The translations under genes were made by a program, and so were the position numbers. Below the pieces are notes generated by a model that was not told where the DNA came from, searched no databases, and saw only the letters and a list, made by a program, of their open reading frames with translations. 64,000 nt of DNA from Hyposmocoma kahamanoa (taxonomy: Eukaryota; Arthropoda; Insecta; Lepidoptera; Cosmopterigidae): assembly GCF_003589595.1 (NCBI RefSeq), contig NW_020653713.1:5852744-5916743 (forward strand). Direction: 5' to 3'. Shown here in pieces: positions 20,277 through 31,500 of this stretch (the first letter of the stretch is position 1; each line of letters begins with the position of its first letter).

Positions 20277-20842
20277 GACAGTATGACTTAAATAAAGACA
20301 CTTGTACTTCATCTGTGCATTATGCAAATTATTCAGCTTTCGGTAATTTGTTATGTATTTGAGCTCCTTCTTAAATGATGGAAAGAAGAACATTTACGGT
20401 CATAATTCATCCGCGATATTTGCAAATATACATTAGCGCGCCTGGTTATACGCTTTTAAATATGTAGTTTATGTAATTTTTTTCTAATCAATATGCATGT
20501 GTTATATTTGTACAATTGGGAAACAGCCAATAATTTTATATTCTGGCATAAAGTTATTGTTGGGGTCAGATAATGGTAATGAAAAAAAGTGAAACATCAA
20601 AATCATAATATTCATTACTAATTTAGATAATTGTCTTTAATGAGGTAAGCCTAGCTTTTACTGAGTCGTAACTTTGATGGAATCATAGACAACATGATTA
20701 AGTTCATTACTAAAAATGGTTGCTGCATTCCACAGACCATATAAATTATGGCATCTTTATTATTATATTAATAAGTTCAGGACAAGTTACAAAGAAACAA
20801 GTCATATGATCGCGTTTAAGCAACGTCTTGTATATGATTATG
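20277..20842. other. AT-rich spacer with nothing recognised
   Basis: No gene or repeat supported. Confidence 0.4.
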
Positions 20843-20960
20843 AAATACAAAGATCGAACACACAGAAAAATGTTCGTCGACTCGGTGGCACTTAAACCAA
20901 CGTCCGTGCTCCACGTTAGCATTTATCTAACCATCTGAGCCACGGGTCCAGTTACTTAAC
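20843..20960 (-). mobile_element. T2-type SINE head, minus orientation
   Basis: Reverse-complemented it reads ACCCGTGGCTCAGATGGTTA (box A-like), a box B relic GTTTAAGTGCC, CGACGAACATTTTTC and TGTGTGTTCGATCTTTGTAT. It is closest to the 12958-13294 unit. Confidence 0.7.
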
Positions 20961-21456
20961 AGGAGAATTTGAACGACTCGGTATCGACTTGTATATTTCA
21001 ATCACATTTTTTGTGAATGAAAAGGAAGCCACCAAATGTAGCCTGGCACTTATTAATTAGTACTTCTCCATAAGGCTTCGACAGCATATAGTAGTCGCTA
21101 AGAGCAAGACTCTCTGATCAAGTTTGGCTTTAAAGAAAAACACGTTCAAAATGCGCTTGTCTTCACGTATGTGAAATATATTGCATTTCCAACCAAAGCC
21201 ATTTATACGTATAGAAACGTGAAATTTCAATCTTACTTTCAAGTTAGGGAAGAGTTTGCTGCAATCTTGTAAACTGATCAGCAAGTTCATTGCTCCAGCT
21301 GAGAAGAAGAAATAGTATTACCTTCCCTGACCAAGATTTCGGGCTAGTGATGGTCCCATCGCTCTGAAGATATGTACATCTTCCCTCCTAAGGAACCATA
21401 TGTTGTAGAAGTCTTGTCAAAGGTTAAGGTTGTTATACCAGGTGACGGAACGTACA

Positions 21457-21841
21457 AGGTATGGAGCCCCTTAGCCTACGGAGAGCCGTTGGCTCTCTGT
21501 GTGTGTTCTACCTTCTTTATAATGGGGAGTACTCTGAGGAACGTTTCGAACTGGTGCTACCGTCTGGTGCCGTCTGGTCTGGTGGTACCGGTGCCTGCCA
21601 TTGTAAGACCACGGGGCATCTCGTTTGTTCCTTCCTCGAACCTGCAAGATGTGGAATGATCTTCCTCCTGAAGTATTTTCTTTGCGTTTTGACATGGGGT
21701 TCTTCAAAAAACGCTTGGGCTCTCAAAGGCAACGCATAGGCAGCTCATCTGATGTTGCAAATGTCCATGGGCGACGATGACCACCTCGTATCAAGTGGCT
21801 CGTCTGCTCGTTTGCCGTCTTCTTTACGTAAAAAAAAATTG
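21457..21841 (+). pseudogene. LINE ORF2 C-terminal remnant and 3' end
   Basis: One frame reads MEPLSLRRAVGSLCVFYLLY, then NGEYSEERFELVLP. This matches the last region of lepidopteran CR1/Jockey-type reverse transcriptase ORFs (LRRxxxxLxVFYRLYxGECSEELF). The frame is broken after it. The tail GATGTTGCAAATGTCCATGG and GCTCGTCTGCTCGTTTGCC, then an A-run at 21831-21839, is a 3' end. The copy is heavily 5'-truncated and inactive. Confidence 0.75.
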
Positions 21842-22126
21842 TAGCAAGAGCTCCTTGTGAAAAAGATCGTCTTGGGAAATACTGCCACCTTACCTATTTC
21901 TGCCGTCAAGCCACAATGTGGGCATTACTGCGTCCGGTTTTGAAGGGTAAAGCACATGGAACTTGTTAACTTATGTCTCAGGGTAACAGGCGCAGTGCCA
22001 GTACCTCACAAACTTTTGTAATTTAAAGCTCTAAATGGCACTGTAACTGTTATAAACAGGCGTGTCGCTTACCACCAGGCCCGCATCTTGTCCGTCCCGT
22101 CACTTAGTATCATAAAAAAAGAACAA
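21842..22126 (+). repeat. SL1 repeat, near full length, plus
   Basis: It runs from GTAGCAAGAGCTCCTTGTGA to CCCGTCACTTAGTATCATAA with an A-run. A short internal deletion removes GGTGCTGGTGAAATTACAG. It abuts a LINE tail on the left and an opposing SL1 copy on the right. Confidence 0.9.
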
Positions 22127-22352
22127 GTCATGCGTCTGGTGATAAGCAACACGCCTGTCCACGGCACTTGAAATACACTTATATGTAGCTTTAAATCGCA
22201 AAGATCTAAGGGGCGCTGCGCCTAGAGACAAGTTGACAAGCCCCATGTGCCTGTAATTTCACCAGCACTTTTACCCTTCAAAGCCGGAACGCATTAAGGT
22301 GGCAATACTTCCCGGGATGAACCCTTTCACAAGGAGCTTTACTGTTACTGTA
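22121..22352 (-). repeat. SL1 repeat, minus, tail-to-tail with the previous copy
   Basis: Motifs in order are CAAGTCATGCGTCTGGTGAT, CACGCCTGTCC, AAATCGCAAAGATCTAAGGG, GACAAGCCCCATGTGCCTGT and AAGGAGCTTTACTGTTACTG. Confidence 0.85.
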
Positions 22353-22366
22353 TCTTCTACCTTAAA

Positions 22367-22575
22367 TATACACGCGCAACTTAAACAGCGATGCAGTCGC
22401 GGTGCACGTTTTTAATTATTTAACATAAACGATGACGGTATCGATGCTGACGCGCGTTTACATCGATACAATCGCGCGTTTGCATCGATGTAACAAGCGC
22501 TAGTGTCGCGATGCAATCACGCGTTACACAGACGCGCGTTTGTATCGTTGCTAAAAATCGCCGTGTGTAATCACT
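22367..22575. mobile_element. CGF CG-rich fold-back element
   Basis: The right end reverse-complemented begins TTACACACGGCGATTTTTAG and CAACGATACAAACGCG. The left end holds ACGCGCAACTTAAACAGCGA. The interior repeats CGATGCAATCACGCG and CGCGCGTTTGCATCGATG in both directions. It shares its right end with 26101-26270. Confidence 0.6.
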
Positions 22576-22796
22576 TTTAATGTCCCGCCGTATGATTCGC
22601 TTTCATGTGTCGACACGGTTTATTACCAAAAATACTTCCATGAATATATCACCATAGAACCGCTTGTAAAAAATGAAGACATGAAAAGCCCAATATGAGA
22701 TTACAGAGCTCATGAAATTGTTGTAAAAAATTTAACGTGTTAAATTTTACGAGAGTGTCGTTTTGCGAGCCAATATCTCGTAAGCACTTTACAGAC

Positions 22797-23406
22797 ATTT
22801 CTGATAATAATACTTTGGTACAGTGTAAAGGTAATAGCAGATATACAACACAATGACAATGCATGTTGAATATTGTTACAGTAAAACTACGTGACGAAAG
22901 TTGAATGGAGCCAATAGAAAAATTCACAATATAAAACACAAATTTACAAAAAGGGAAGTGTAATAGATATTGAGAAACAATAAATATAATCTCAGTACAG
23001 AGTACTAAAAAAACCGACCTCAACAGTACGTGGAATTACATCTATTTCCCAATTTTTATTGAAATATCCGCTAGTTCGCCACTATACAGGACTTGACCCA
23101 GGAGATAATAAAAATCGGTTCTCACTACTCAAAGTATATTGAGAGAAAAACGCCTTGAATTGGAGAATAGCAAAACCAACCATTAAAATAATTGCTCCTT
23201 AAGTAAACTTTAAGCGCTATTTATAAAAATGAATGCGTGATCAGCTTAGGGGTGGATGATTTTCTTCAAAATTAAATGGACCCACTATGGAGGTACCATT
23301 TTCCAACAAAAAAGAATCATGAATACCGGAGTTATCGCGTAACGAACATACAAAAAAAACACAGTCGATTTGAGAACCTCCTCCTTTTTTTGAAGTCGGT
23401 TAAAAA
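22797..23406. repeat. AC-type element with long leader, copy 1
   Basis: It includes TATAATCTCAGTACAGAGTA, AAAACCGACCTCAACAGTAC, TTCGCCACTATACAGGACTT, and ends CCTCCTCCTTTTTTTGAAGT then CGGTTAAAAA. The ends AACCGACCTC and GAAGTCGGTT are inverted repeats. The section 22797-23188 recurs almost unchanged at 46814-47205. A 124-codon minus-strand frame over part of it (22649-23023) has no motif I know. Confidence 0.65.
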
Positions 23407-25020
23407 CTTTATGAAATGTAATTTACGTCAAAACAAATAATATTATTTTCGTGAAAAGATTATAATAAATCGAGGTTTTCGCGGTTAATACAAGTTGGAT
23501 ATGAAACTATATTTCTATGTATTTCGTAATTTTATGTAATTTAAATTCCATTCGATACCGCTTACGATAAGAACTACTTGACTATATATCATTTTAAGTT
23601 TTTATTTTGAAATATTTGCCCTCGACGTGATACTGCGCCGTTTAATTTGCTTATCTATGAAATAGAGACATTTTAAATGTGAAGAGTCCAGGGAAAGAAT
23701 AATCAAAGTCACTTCAAATAACGTCATCCAGGTCGGTAAACGCTGAATGTACTTTGCCTAAATCAGAAAAAGGCTAATAATGTTCAATGTCCTTAAAAAT
23801 CAACTTTTACCTTTAGTTATAAAAATGCTTGCTACTAAATGATAGAATAGTTAAAAATTATTTGTAAACGTTTTTAATTAAAATGGATTATATAGCGCTA
23901 CATTTATGTTAGCATTGACTTTATTTCAGATAGTATTTGTGCGTGTCCTTTTCACCAACATTTAAAAGTTCTCTAAATTAAAAATTCTTTTTTACTCAAA
24001 TTGTCCTCCATTGACTTGGATCATTCTTTCCCTGGACTCTTCATGTGGTTTGTTTTTAATTTTCTATGTGTTTTTATTAAAAAAAAACACAACGAACAAA
24101 CGTAAATAATTTATCATGTTAATAATATAACCCTTTCGTTTTTTCTTCAAAAGGACATGGAGGTAGAGTTGCTGCAATTTTTAGTCTACAACATATCGAC
24201 TTTGATGCTCGAGGCGGCCAGCAAACCTCTATCGGATCGAACAATCGTAAAGATAACGCCTCCGGCACGGAGTTAATAACTCGTGTTTCTATTACTCGCA
24301 GAGCACTTAATGTGAAAAATATTGTAACTGCATGTCGTCCTATGTGTCTCTTGAGGGCTGCTTATAATGCGAATGTATAACGCGACTATTGAACGGAATT
24401 TTTATGAATTCTTTTAAGGATACCGGTTTGTTATTGTAGTTGCTGAGTGAGAACTATGTTTAAATAGAAGTTAGATTTCAATGAATCATTATTTTCACGT
24501 AAAGCTTCTTTTGGCGGAACAGTCCAGTAAGGTGGTGCCGTAGTCAAAAGTGATTTAAAAAACATTTCTTCGATGATTAATTACCTTTTCTTCAAAGAAC
24601 ATAACTCTTTTCATCTTTAGTAAGATTTGAATGGTGAACTACTAATTTACGAATAAGTTTATTTAACAGTGATGTATCATCACATTGTAATGTCGTTATG
24701 GAAGAGCAGTTGTTCAGGCTGAACGCCTTCATAAAATATAGTGGCAATCTGACTATATCGGTGCGTTGCTCCTCGTGAGCGTTATAGTTTTAATTATATC
24801 CAAAAATATCAATAGTAAAACATTTGTGTTTGTGTGAGTGTGAATGGCGTGATGTTGCAGCATGAGTCAGTGAATGATCCCATGTAACAGCTTCTGGCGA
24901 TGTTACGTGTGTGGCTCAGTGTATATTGTCTGACAGGTAGAATCGAAGGAGGAAGCGGTGATGTATACAGCGGGTTTAATTTTTGTTTTTTCTTTTTGAT
25001 TAATTACAATATTTTAAATT
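23407..25020. other. AT-rich stretch with one unexplained ORF
   Basis: No gene or repeat is supported. An 84-codon frame without a start codon, 24126-24378 (+), follows a pyrimidine-rich ...TTCTTCAAAAG acceptor-like site. It reads GHGGRVAAIFSLQHIDFDAR and onward to a stop. It has no recognised motif. Confidence 0.3.
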
Positions 25021-25234
25021 AACTGCCTCCGTGGCCGATGAGTTACCATGCCGGACTGCCACGCAGAGGTCCCAGGTTCGATTCCCGGGCCGGGATAAAT
25101 ATTTGTATGGCCTACATATATTTATCTCGTGAGTTTGGGTGTAATATGTGCTTGTCTAGGTGTGTGTCCATGGCACCCGCGATATAGGGTTTTTCCTAGT
25201 GCGGGGTTATGTTGAGTGTGTGCGTTAAAAAAAA
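25021..25234 (+). mobile_element. T1 tRNA-derived SINE, best-preserved copy
   Basis: The head AACTGCCTCCGTGGCCGATG supplies box A and CAGGTTCGATTCCCG supplies box B. The body has GAGTTTGGGTGTAATATGTG and GTGTCCATGGCACCCGCG, then TTTTTCCTAGTGCGGGG. An A8 tail ends it. This is a useful reference copy for the family. Confidence 0.9.
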
Positions 25235-25667
25235 CTGAAATAATTGTGTTTACATTCATTAGTCCATTGCCAATTACGTGATTCTGCACCAGCCTCTAGT
25301 TAAATACAAATCAACCTTAACTTTTTACTTTAGAAAAGATATCACTGTAGCAGAGCATTATGAAAAATTCTAAACCCAGTAAAGTGTAAAATGCAGTAGC
25401 GGTAGTAGACGTTTAGTGGATTTATCCGAGTATCCATTTTACAGGCGCACCAATGGGCAGACTTTGAACATAGCTTATATTGCTAGTCCTTTGTCGCAAT
25501 GGATGTGGGAAGTTTGGATCTGGCTGTACTTTAGCTCACGACCACCAGACATATTTTAATAGTCTCTGAATATAGGCCTTCCAACTTCTCCAGTGATAAT
25601 AACACTAAAAAATATGTAGGTAATCAAATATGTCGTTGAAATTAAGAATCTCCTAGTCGAGTGACTC

Positions 25668-26070
25668 ACAAACCGGTGAAAAGGTTGTAACCCTAACTAG
25701 CCGTGAACAGGTTCACAGCAATGAAATGGGAAACTTCCGGTCCACAAAATTTATTAAAGAAGTAAAGTTTAAAGAAAGGCTGTAACAATATAAAGGTAAA
25801 TGTAAAAAAATAGGTATAACAGTATAAAACACTCCCTACACTTTATTATTAAGGCACTTACCCTTAAATGGGCCGAGAAACTGAATTACAGAAATAGATA
25901 CATTAAGGCTGTAGACTTATAAATTGTTACACATGATTAGCTTATTAACAGCTCTGACTGTTGTGGCGGTCGAGCAGGGCAGTAAAATAAAAAAAAATTA
26001 TAAGATACAAGAGGAGAGAGGCGATACAAAGCGGTGAGATGGCAGTGTAAGAAGGCCACACCGTCACACC
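25668..26070 (+). repeat. Dispersed LINE-like repeat, copy 2 (partner at 4490-5075)
   Basis: Matches include GTTGTAACCCTAACTAGCCG, TGAACAGGTTCACAGCAATG, GGTCCACAAAATTTATT, GGCTGTAACAATATAAAGG, GGGCCGAGAAACTGAATTAC and GCCACACCGTCACACC. It is shorter than copy 1 and joins a T4 scrap (26074-26098, TTATGGTGTCGCCATC). Confidence 0.5.
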
Positions 26071-26100
26071 GGTGTTTATGGTGTCGCCATCTTTTAGGGC

Positions 26101-26270
26101 GGTTGCACACGGCGCTTTTTAGCAACGATACAAACGCGATGCAGTCGCTAATCGTCTACCTTTACATACGCGCACGATTTTAAACAGCTATGCAAACGCG
26201 ATGCAAGCGCGCGTTTGTATCGATGCAGTCTTGCGTTTGCATCGCTACTAAACTCGCCGTGTGTAAACAC
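26101..26270. mobile_element. CGF CG-rich fold-back element, compact copy
   Basis: The left end TTGCACACGGCGCTTTTTAG plus CAACGATACAAACGC pairs with the complement of the right end GCGTTTGCATCGCTACTAAA plus CTCGCCGTGTGTAA. The inverted ends are about 36 bp. The interior is GATGCAAGCGCGCGTTTG-like. It is the clearest example of inverted ends in this group. Confidence 0.7.
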
Positions 26271-26429
26271 TCTTTTGTTTCGGGTTTGATCGCCTTTCAA
26301 GGGCCTTTGCAGGTCCATAAAGCTCTGTAAATTTCCCGATCCTTGATATGAAAAAGAAAACAATTGCAAAAACCTAAGAACTCGATAAATACATAACAAA
26401 TGAATAACAATATTGACTTACATTCTTTG

Positions 26430-26960
26430 CAATGCAGGAAAATAATAACATAACGTAATAAGAAAATGAACGATGGGATAGGGAAGAAAAGACAAAAGTT
26501 AGAAATTTAGGAAATGTTCCCTTAGCACGTCGTTGGAAGGAGTCAAGAGAAAGGGATCGTCAAATGAAGCGCAGGCCACACCGCGAACGAAGCTAGCTAA
26601 CTTAGCTCACGTAATTGCATGCAAAGCTGACCTAAGAAAATACTTAGTAAATAATAATGAGTAACTGCGGCGGTGAAGGGCGGCAGGCCGGCAACATATT
26701 TTACATAGCTAGCGGGATCGTTGGGTTAGTTTAGTTGCCTCGGTAAGCTTAGTTCGTGGTGTGACAAGTTCAAAGGTGGAATAAATTATGATAGCTTCAT
26801 GTAATCATACGTTAAAAAAGCTAAATGAAACAAATTATGAATATACGTGAAATTTTACAATTGTCTTCTTTAAACACGAATGTTATCGACTAATTACGTT
26901 CGTAGAATTTTGAAATCTCTCTCCTGAAAATTTGTCATTTTTCAGATGTGGCCTTGTTAC
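26430..26960. repeat. Unclassified dispersed repeat, second copy
   Basis: It shares GGGATAGGGAAGAAAA, CTTCATGTAATCATACGTTA, GTGAAATTTTACA, CTAATTACGTTCGTAGAATT and CTGAAAATTTGTCATT with 2480-3060. A GC-richer middle (26560-26760) is not shared. Confidence 0.45.
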
Positions 26961-27116
26961 ACCTAAATCATTTACTCCATAGCTAGAATAAATTTTACAG
27001 TTGAAAACGTCACATTTAAGCTACTGCTCATTCACTACGCTGACTTCCCTGAGAAGAACGAGCAAGAAACTCTAGGGATTACTCGATTCAAATAAACTTA
27101 AATGCTATGAAATACA

Positions 27117-28409
27117 TGGGGCGTGCTATAAGTTTCCGGAATGAATAAGAAAAAAATACTATAAATGGTCAGAAATTAATTTATTGTTTCTCAAAATATT
27201 CTCCGTTAGCCTTAATGCACTTTTTCATACGAATGAATCAATTTTGAAAACATTAATGACACTCCTCCGTGACAATCTCTGAAACATATTTTTTATACTC
27301 TTCGATAGCCTCTTCAGGTGATGAAAATCGTTGACAACGTAACTGGTTCTTAATTTTTGGAAATAAATATAAGTCACAAGGTGCCAGGTCGGGACTGTAC
27401 GCGGGATGGCTCATAAGGTCAACGTTGTTCACCTTCAAAAATTCATTTGTCTGTCTGGCCTTGGAGAACTGGCATTATCGTGGTGCAAGATGATACGGCG
27501 TTTACGGTTATTTTTACGGAGTTTGTCAATAACTTCCGGCAAACAAATGGTCGTGTACCAAACACTATTTACGGTACAACGATTCTCCAAAACAACAGTA
27601 GCCACGTGTCCAGTTTTATTAAAAAAAAGAAGCAATCATCCGCTTAGAGGCACTTTGCACGCGCGCCACTTTAGTTGGTTTCGGCTCATCTCGAAAGACC
27701 CATACGCTCGATTGCTTCTTTGTTTTGGAATCGTAAATATAAATCCATGTTTCGTCATCTGTTACTATGACCCACACCAAATTTGACGCCCCTTCATTGA
27801 ATCTAGTAATCATGGTATTGCAACAAGTGGCGCGATTCGTTTTTTGAGCCTCAGTCAAATTGTGTGGGATCCACCGAGAGCACAGCTTTTTCACACCCAA
27901 ATGTCTGCGTAGTATTGATTGTATTTAACTCATGCCTATGCCTAAAGATGCCCAAATCTCATGGTATGGCACATGCCTGTCTGTTTTGATCATACGGCGC
28001 ACAGCATCGATGTTTTTGTTGTTCACAGCAGAGGACAGGCGACCATCAAGAAATTCGTCACTGAGATTCGACACGACCGCCTTTGAATGCAGAATTCAAA
28101 AACCAGCTATAAATAGTCGTCTTGCATGGTGCTTCATCGCCAAAAGCAGTTTGAAGCCGAGCGAAGCTCCGCTGAGCTGTTAAATACACTTAAACTCGTA
28201 GAAAATCATACAACGAAAATTTTCACGAGTTAAACCCATGGTGAAGTAGACAACCAATTGCTAAAATGACGCCACAATGTAAAAGCAAGTGACAATCAGA
28301 TGAAACAAACTGTATTCTACAGCCAAAGAGTTCCATTTCCAAATGTTGTAATTACTTTATAAATATTGTTTATGTAAGTTGCCAGTTCGGAAAACTTATA
28401 GTGCACCTA
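27117..28409 (-). pseudogene. Broken mariner transposase and element, second lineage
   Basis: On the minus strand the N-terminus MGLTRENFRCMIFYEFKC starts near 28240. The middle reads LCSRWIPHNLTEAQK and VTDDETWIYIYD, and then RIILHHDNASS. The C-terminal catalytic block is SHPAYSPDLAPCDLYLFPK. These are the mariner WVPH-like motif and three catalytic Asp with DD34D spacing. At least three frameshifts or stops break it (near 28180, 27630 and 27460). The ends CGTGCTATAAGTTTCCG (27121) and the complement of CGGAAAACTTATAGTGCACC (28389) are imperfect terminal repeats. It is not close to the 13973-15250 element and must be older. Confidence 0.9.
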
Positions 28410-30095
28410 TGTACATTTTCAATCAAATTTTTGTGGTATCTAAAGTCGTGTCGTCTTTCCATACATCTTTATCTAACACGTAGTCTTCAATTTTGTAATA
28501 TGAGTTTTCAATCAAAATATTTACTCGTTTATATAGGGTGCGAATTGTAAACAACTGTCAATAAAAATATGTAAATACAATTGTAGAATGATTCGTAGTT
28601 CATTTTAGAAGTCTTTTCGTAACTCTATGATGTCAGTAAACGATCGCCAGTCCAAGCTTATTCTAGCCAAGCATTTTTACCTTCTCTGTGCATCTATAAT
28701 ACTACAACAGACTAAGAAAAAACAGTAAATGAACTTTAAAACTACGTATATAAAGAAAAAGTAAGCTCATAATAGGATGAAATGATGAAGTACAGTTACA
28801 AATTGTACATATGTATGTACAACACACAATACATAGTATACAATTTTGATCTATCAAATAAATTGTTAAACCTAGAATAGGTAAATATGTCAAAACTCAT
28901 ATTGTACAGATGACAGCACATCAAGCTACACATTGATGGATCTTGTTCCGTTGCACTGGAGGAGTTATTGAAATAAAAGGTTGACGTGTTGTTGACTGGA
29001 CGTCTATTTGATATACGATCTTTTTATAGATTTTTTTCCCGATTTAAATGTAAAGGGTTTCTCAACACTAAATTTGTTTTGTAAATCAAAATAAAACAAT
29101 AAATTTAGATGACAATTATTCAAATTTTTATTGAATCCCACATCTAATGGCTATTGAGGGATTCATTATTATCTTTTGTAAAAAGTCATGGAACATAAGT
29201 TGTTGTTTATGATGTTAGTAATATAGTCCTAGGAGGTTGTTAGTATTTAACAAAAAACCCTGTATTTTTTAATTTTAATTCCAAAGAAAACTTACTGTTT
29301 CAAAATGATGTGTGTACACAACACGTACAGTTGATCGCAGGTTGCACCTCGATCGACTACAATTTATGATCCGCGCCATTGTCGGCTCATGATAGATGGT
29401 GTGTACAGGGTTTCGCTGATCCTGCTTTGAGCTAACGTAGTTATAATCAATTTAGCAACGCGTGGGAACGAATACGGACATACTTGTGACATATGTTTAC
29501 TTGTCTGTTTTTGTACATATACTTAGGAGTTTCAAAAATTTTTTTAGTATATTTAATTTAAAACTGCCCACTGCATACTTGCAGTAAGCTACTACTACTG
29601 TCCTTTTTTAAAATTCACCTTGTCTTCATCAACTAACATCACTGGCTATTGTTTTTCTAACAAAATTCTGACGGTTTTATCCACAGGTCTTACTTATTGA
29701 CAAGTGCTGCGGTTTTTTAAGGAAACCTGTAATTAAAGGGGCCAGCACCTAGTTATTGTACGTATAAGTAGGAATATATGGTAAAAATTGACCTATCAAA
29801 TTAGTAGGTAGGCATTGTATATTAAATAGCGTCTTTTGTAGGTACGACGTGTAGTTCAATGCAAATATTTGTCAACTGTAATACTTGTAGTCTTGCTTAT
29901 ACAGCTGAACAGACTTAATTATATAATGACATTAATAACAAGATTAATTAATTAATAATTATACTTCACTGAATCACTCATAGGAAACGTTTTGGAAGTA
30001 TATGTTTGTTTTTACTTACCTATATCAAAAAATTACAAAGAATTAATACTTCTAAACACGAGTCTTCAGTAAAGAGAGGCAAAATCCACCACGCT
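28410..30095. other. AT-rich stretch; one short repeat, otherwise nothing recognised
   Basis: It contains the 28605-28695 copy of the repeat first seen at 3985 (CGTAACTCTATGATGTCAGT). No gene supported. Confidence 0.4.
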
Positions 30096-30428
30096 GTGAA
30101 CCTTTTTTTTATATATGTAAAAATAAGTGCGCTATTAACCTCCATCTTCCCTGTGAAGTGACGATGAGGTCAACGATGTAGCATGCGCACCTAAATAATG
30201 CCTATTCACTCTTGCATTTAAAATGTCCAAGTTATAGCGTATGGGGAACAAATCCGCAGGCAGAGAATTCCACTCCCTGACCGCTCTCTACATAAATGTG
30301 GAAGCGAAACGCTCTGTGCGAACCCTGGGAATGTCCACAACATAGGGGTGGGTGGAATCCCAGCCCACGTCTAGTCCCCCGATGATGATAAGGGGAAGGT
30401 GGAATCAAATCATGCAATTCCATCGCAC
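30096..30428 (-). pseudogene. CR1-like LINE C-terminus and 3' end
   Basis: The minus strand encodes MELHDLIPPSPYHHRGTRRG, then PHLCCGH-like decayed sequence, VESGQ and RVNRHYLG-type positions, ending at a T-run (A-tail) near 30100. The segment AGTGACGATGAGGTCAACGA and ATGCCTATTCACTCTTGCAT is shared with 40066 and 58141. It is 5'-truncated and dead. Confidence 0.75.
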
Positions 30429-30452
30429 TTCAATAGAAAAATAGCACTTCTA

Positions 30453-31127
30453 CCACTAGGCCACCACTGCTTACCTACACCAGGTTATGACGTTTTACTA
30501 TAGGGCAACGACCTTACAGCAAAATGTCATAAAGCTGCTCGCAAACCCAAAAGTATGGGTATAATTGACCAATTAATCTGAAAATGTCATTACAGAAGTG
30601 AACAAAACACAGGGGTTTGAACAATTTACCTCTCAATTGAAAAGTAACCTTTCAACCACTGCTCACATACAGCAGCTTGTAACAATTTAGTACAAAGCAA
30701 GGACCTGATGGTAAAATGTTACAAAACTGCTCGCAAACTCGACCCATATTTGACTAGCTAGCATGAAAGTGTAAAACACAGGAATTCGAATTGTTAACCT
30801 CTCAAATGCAAAGCAACCGCTCTACCACAAGGCTACCACTGCTCGCTGCTGTACAGTTTGTGACATTTTAATAAAAAACAACGGCGTCATGGTAAAATGT
30901 CTCAAAGTTGCTCGCAAACTCGACTCATATTTGTTCAACTAGCATGAAAGTGTAAAACAGGAATTTGATACGTTAACCACTTAATTGCGAAGCAACCATT
31001 CTCCCACTGATCTACCACTGCTTACAACAACTTCCTCATAGTAAAATAACACAAGCTGCTCGCAAACTCGACCCGTACTGGACCAACTAGTGCGAAAGTG
31101 TAACTCAAGAAGTGAGCAAAACACAAA
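30453..31127 (-). repeat. Tandem array of tRNA-like repeat units
   Basis: Three and a half head-to-tail units begin at CYACCACTGC (30461, 30653, 30833, 31012), about 192, 180, 179 and more than 115 bp long. Each has GCTCGCAAACYCGACCC, GTGAAAGTGTAAAACA-like sequence and a tRNA-like block. On the minus strand that block reads GTGGTAGAGCGGTTGCTTTG, then TTCGAATTCC, a box A and box B pair. Divergence between units shows the array is not brand new. Confidence 0.75.
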
Positions 31128-31351
31128 TAAATCACAAATGAATGTGAAGGCATTTCTCGCTGAATCGCTCGCTAACTTACGGAAACTTTTTCCGTAATCC
31201 CCTGCCGAGTTTATCTTCGCTGTCATTTACGAGTATTAGTTCACACAGTGAAGCTATTTGGAAAACGTAGTACCATCACGTGCAGTATTATGTATTTTTA
31301 GTTAATTAAAACTTTGAAACTTTAACATAATATTTTGACGACCTCTGCGGT

Positions 31352-31500
31352 CGACACCTGACCGGTTTTCATGGTGTCGCCATCTTTGAGGTCCGGCTCA
31401 ATAGTCAATGTAGAAAAACTATCTTTTCTAATTGTCTCGAGTCTGGGTGTTTGTGATATTGTCGTTGTTTCCGATTTCCATTACACAGTTGTGTTATGGT
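31352..31500 (+). mobile_element. T4 tRNA-derived SINE, plus
   Basis: It contains CTGCGGTCGACACCTGACCG, GTTTTCATGGTGTCGCCATC, a lost box B (GAGGTCCGGCTC), and the tail CTTTTCTAATTGTCTCGAGT then CTGGGTGTTTGTGATATTG. It is the same family as 48500-48665 on the other strand. Confidence 0.65.

Noticed and set aside
22649..23023. 124-codon minus-strand ORF
   Set aside because: It straddles the boundary of a repeated AC-type segment, is rich in Phe and Leu as expected from AT-rich DNA, and matches no family I know.
24126..24378. 84-codon open frame after a pyrimidine-rich AG site, phase-compatible with the Ig exon at 16056
   Set aside because: The translation (GHGGRVAAIFSLQHIDFDAR...) has no tryptophan or Ig strand pattern expected for the next part of the domain, and no clear donor site follows. 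Possible chance.
30453..31127. CRISPR-like array
   Set aside because: Units are ~180 bp and wholly repetitive with no unique spacers, in a eukaryotic genome. They are tandem tRNA-like repeats.
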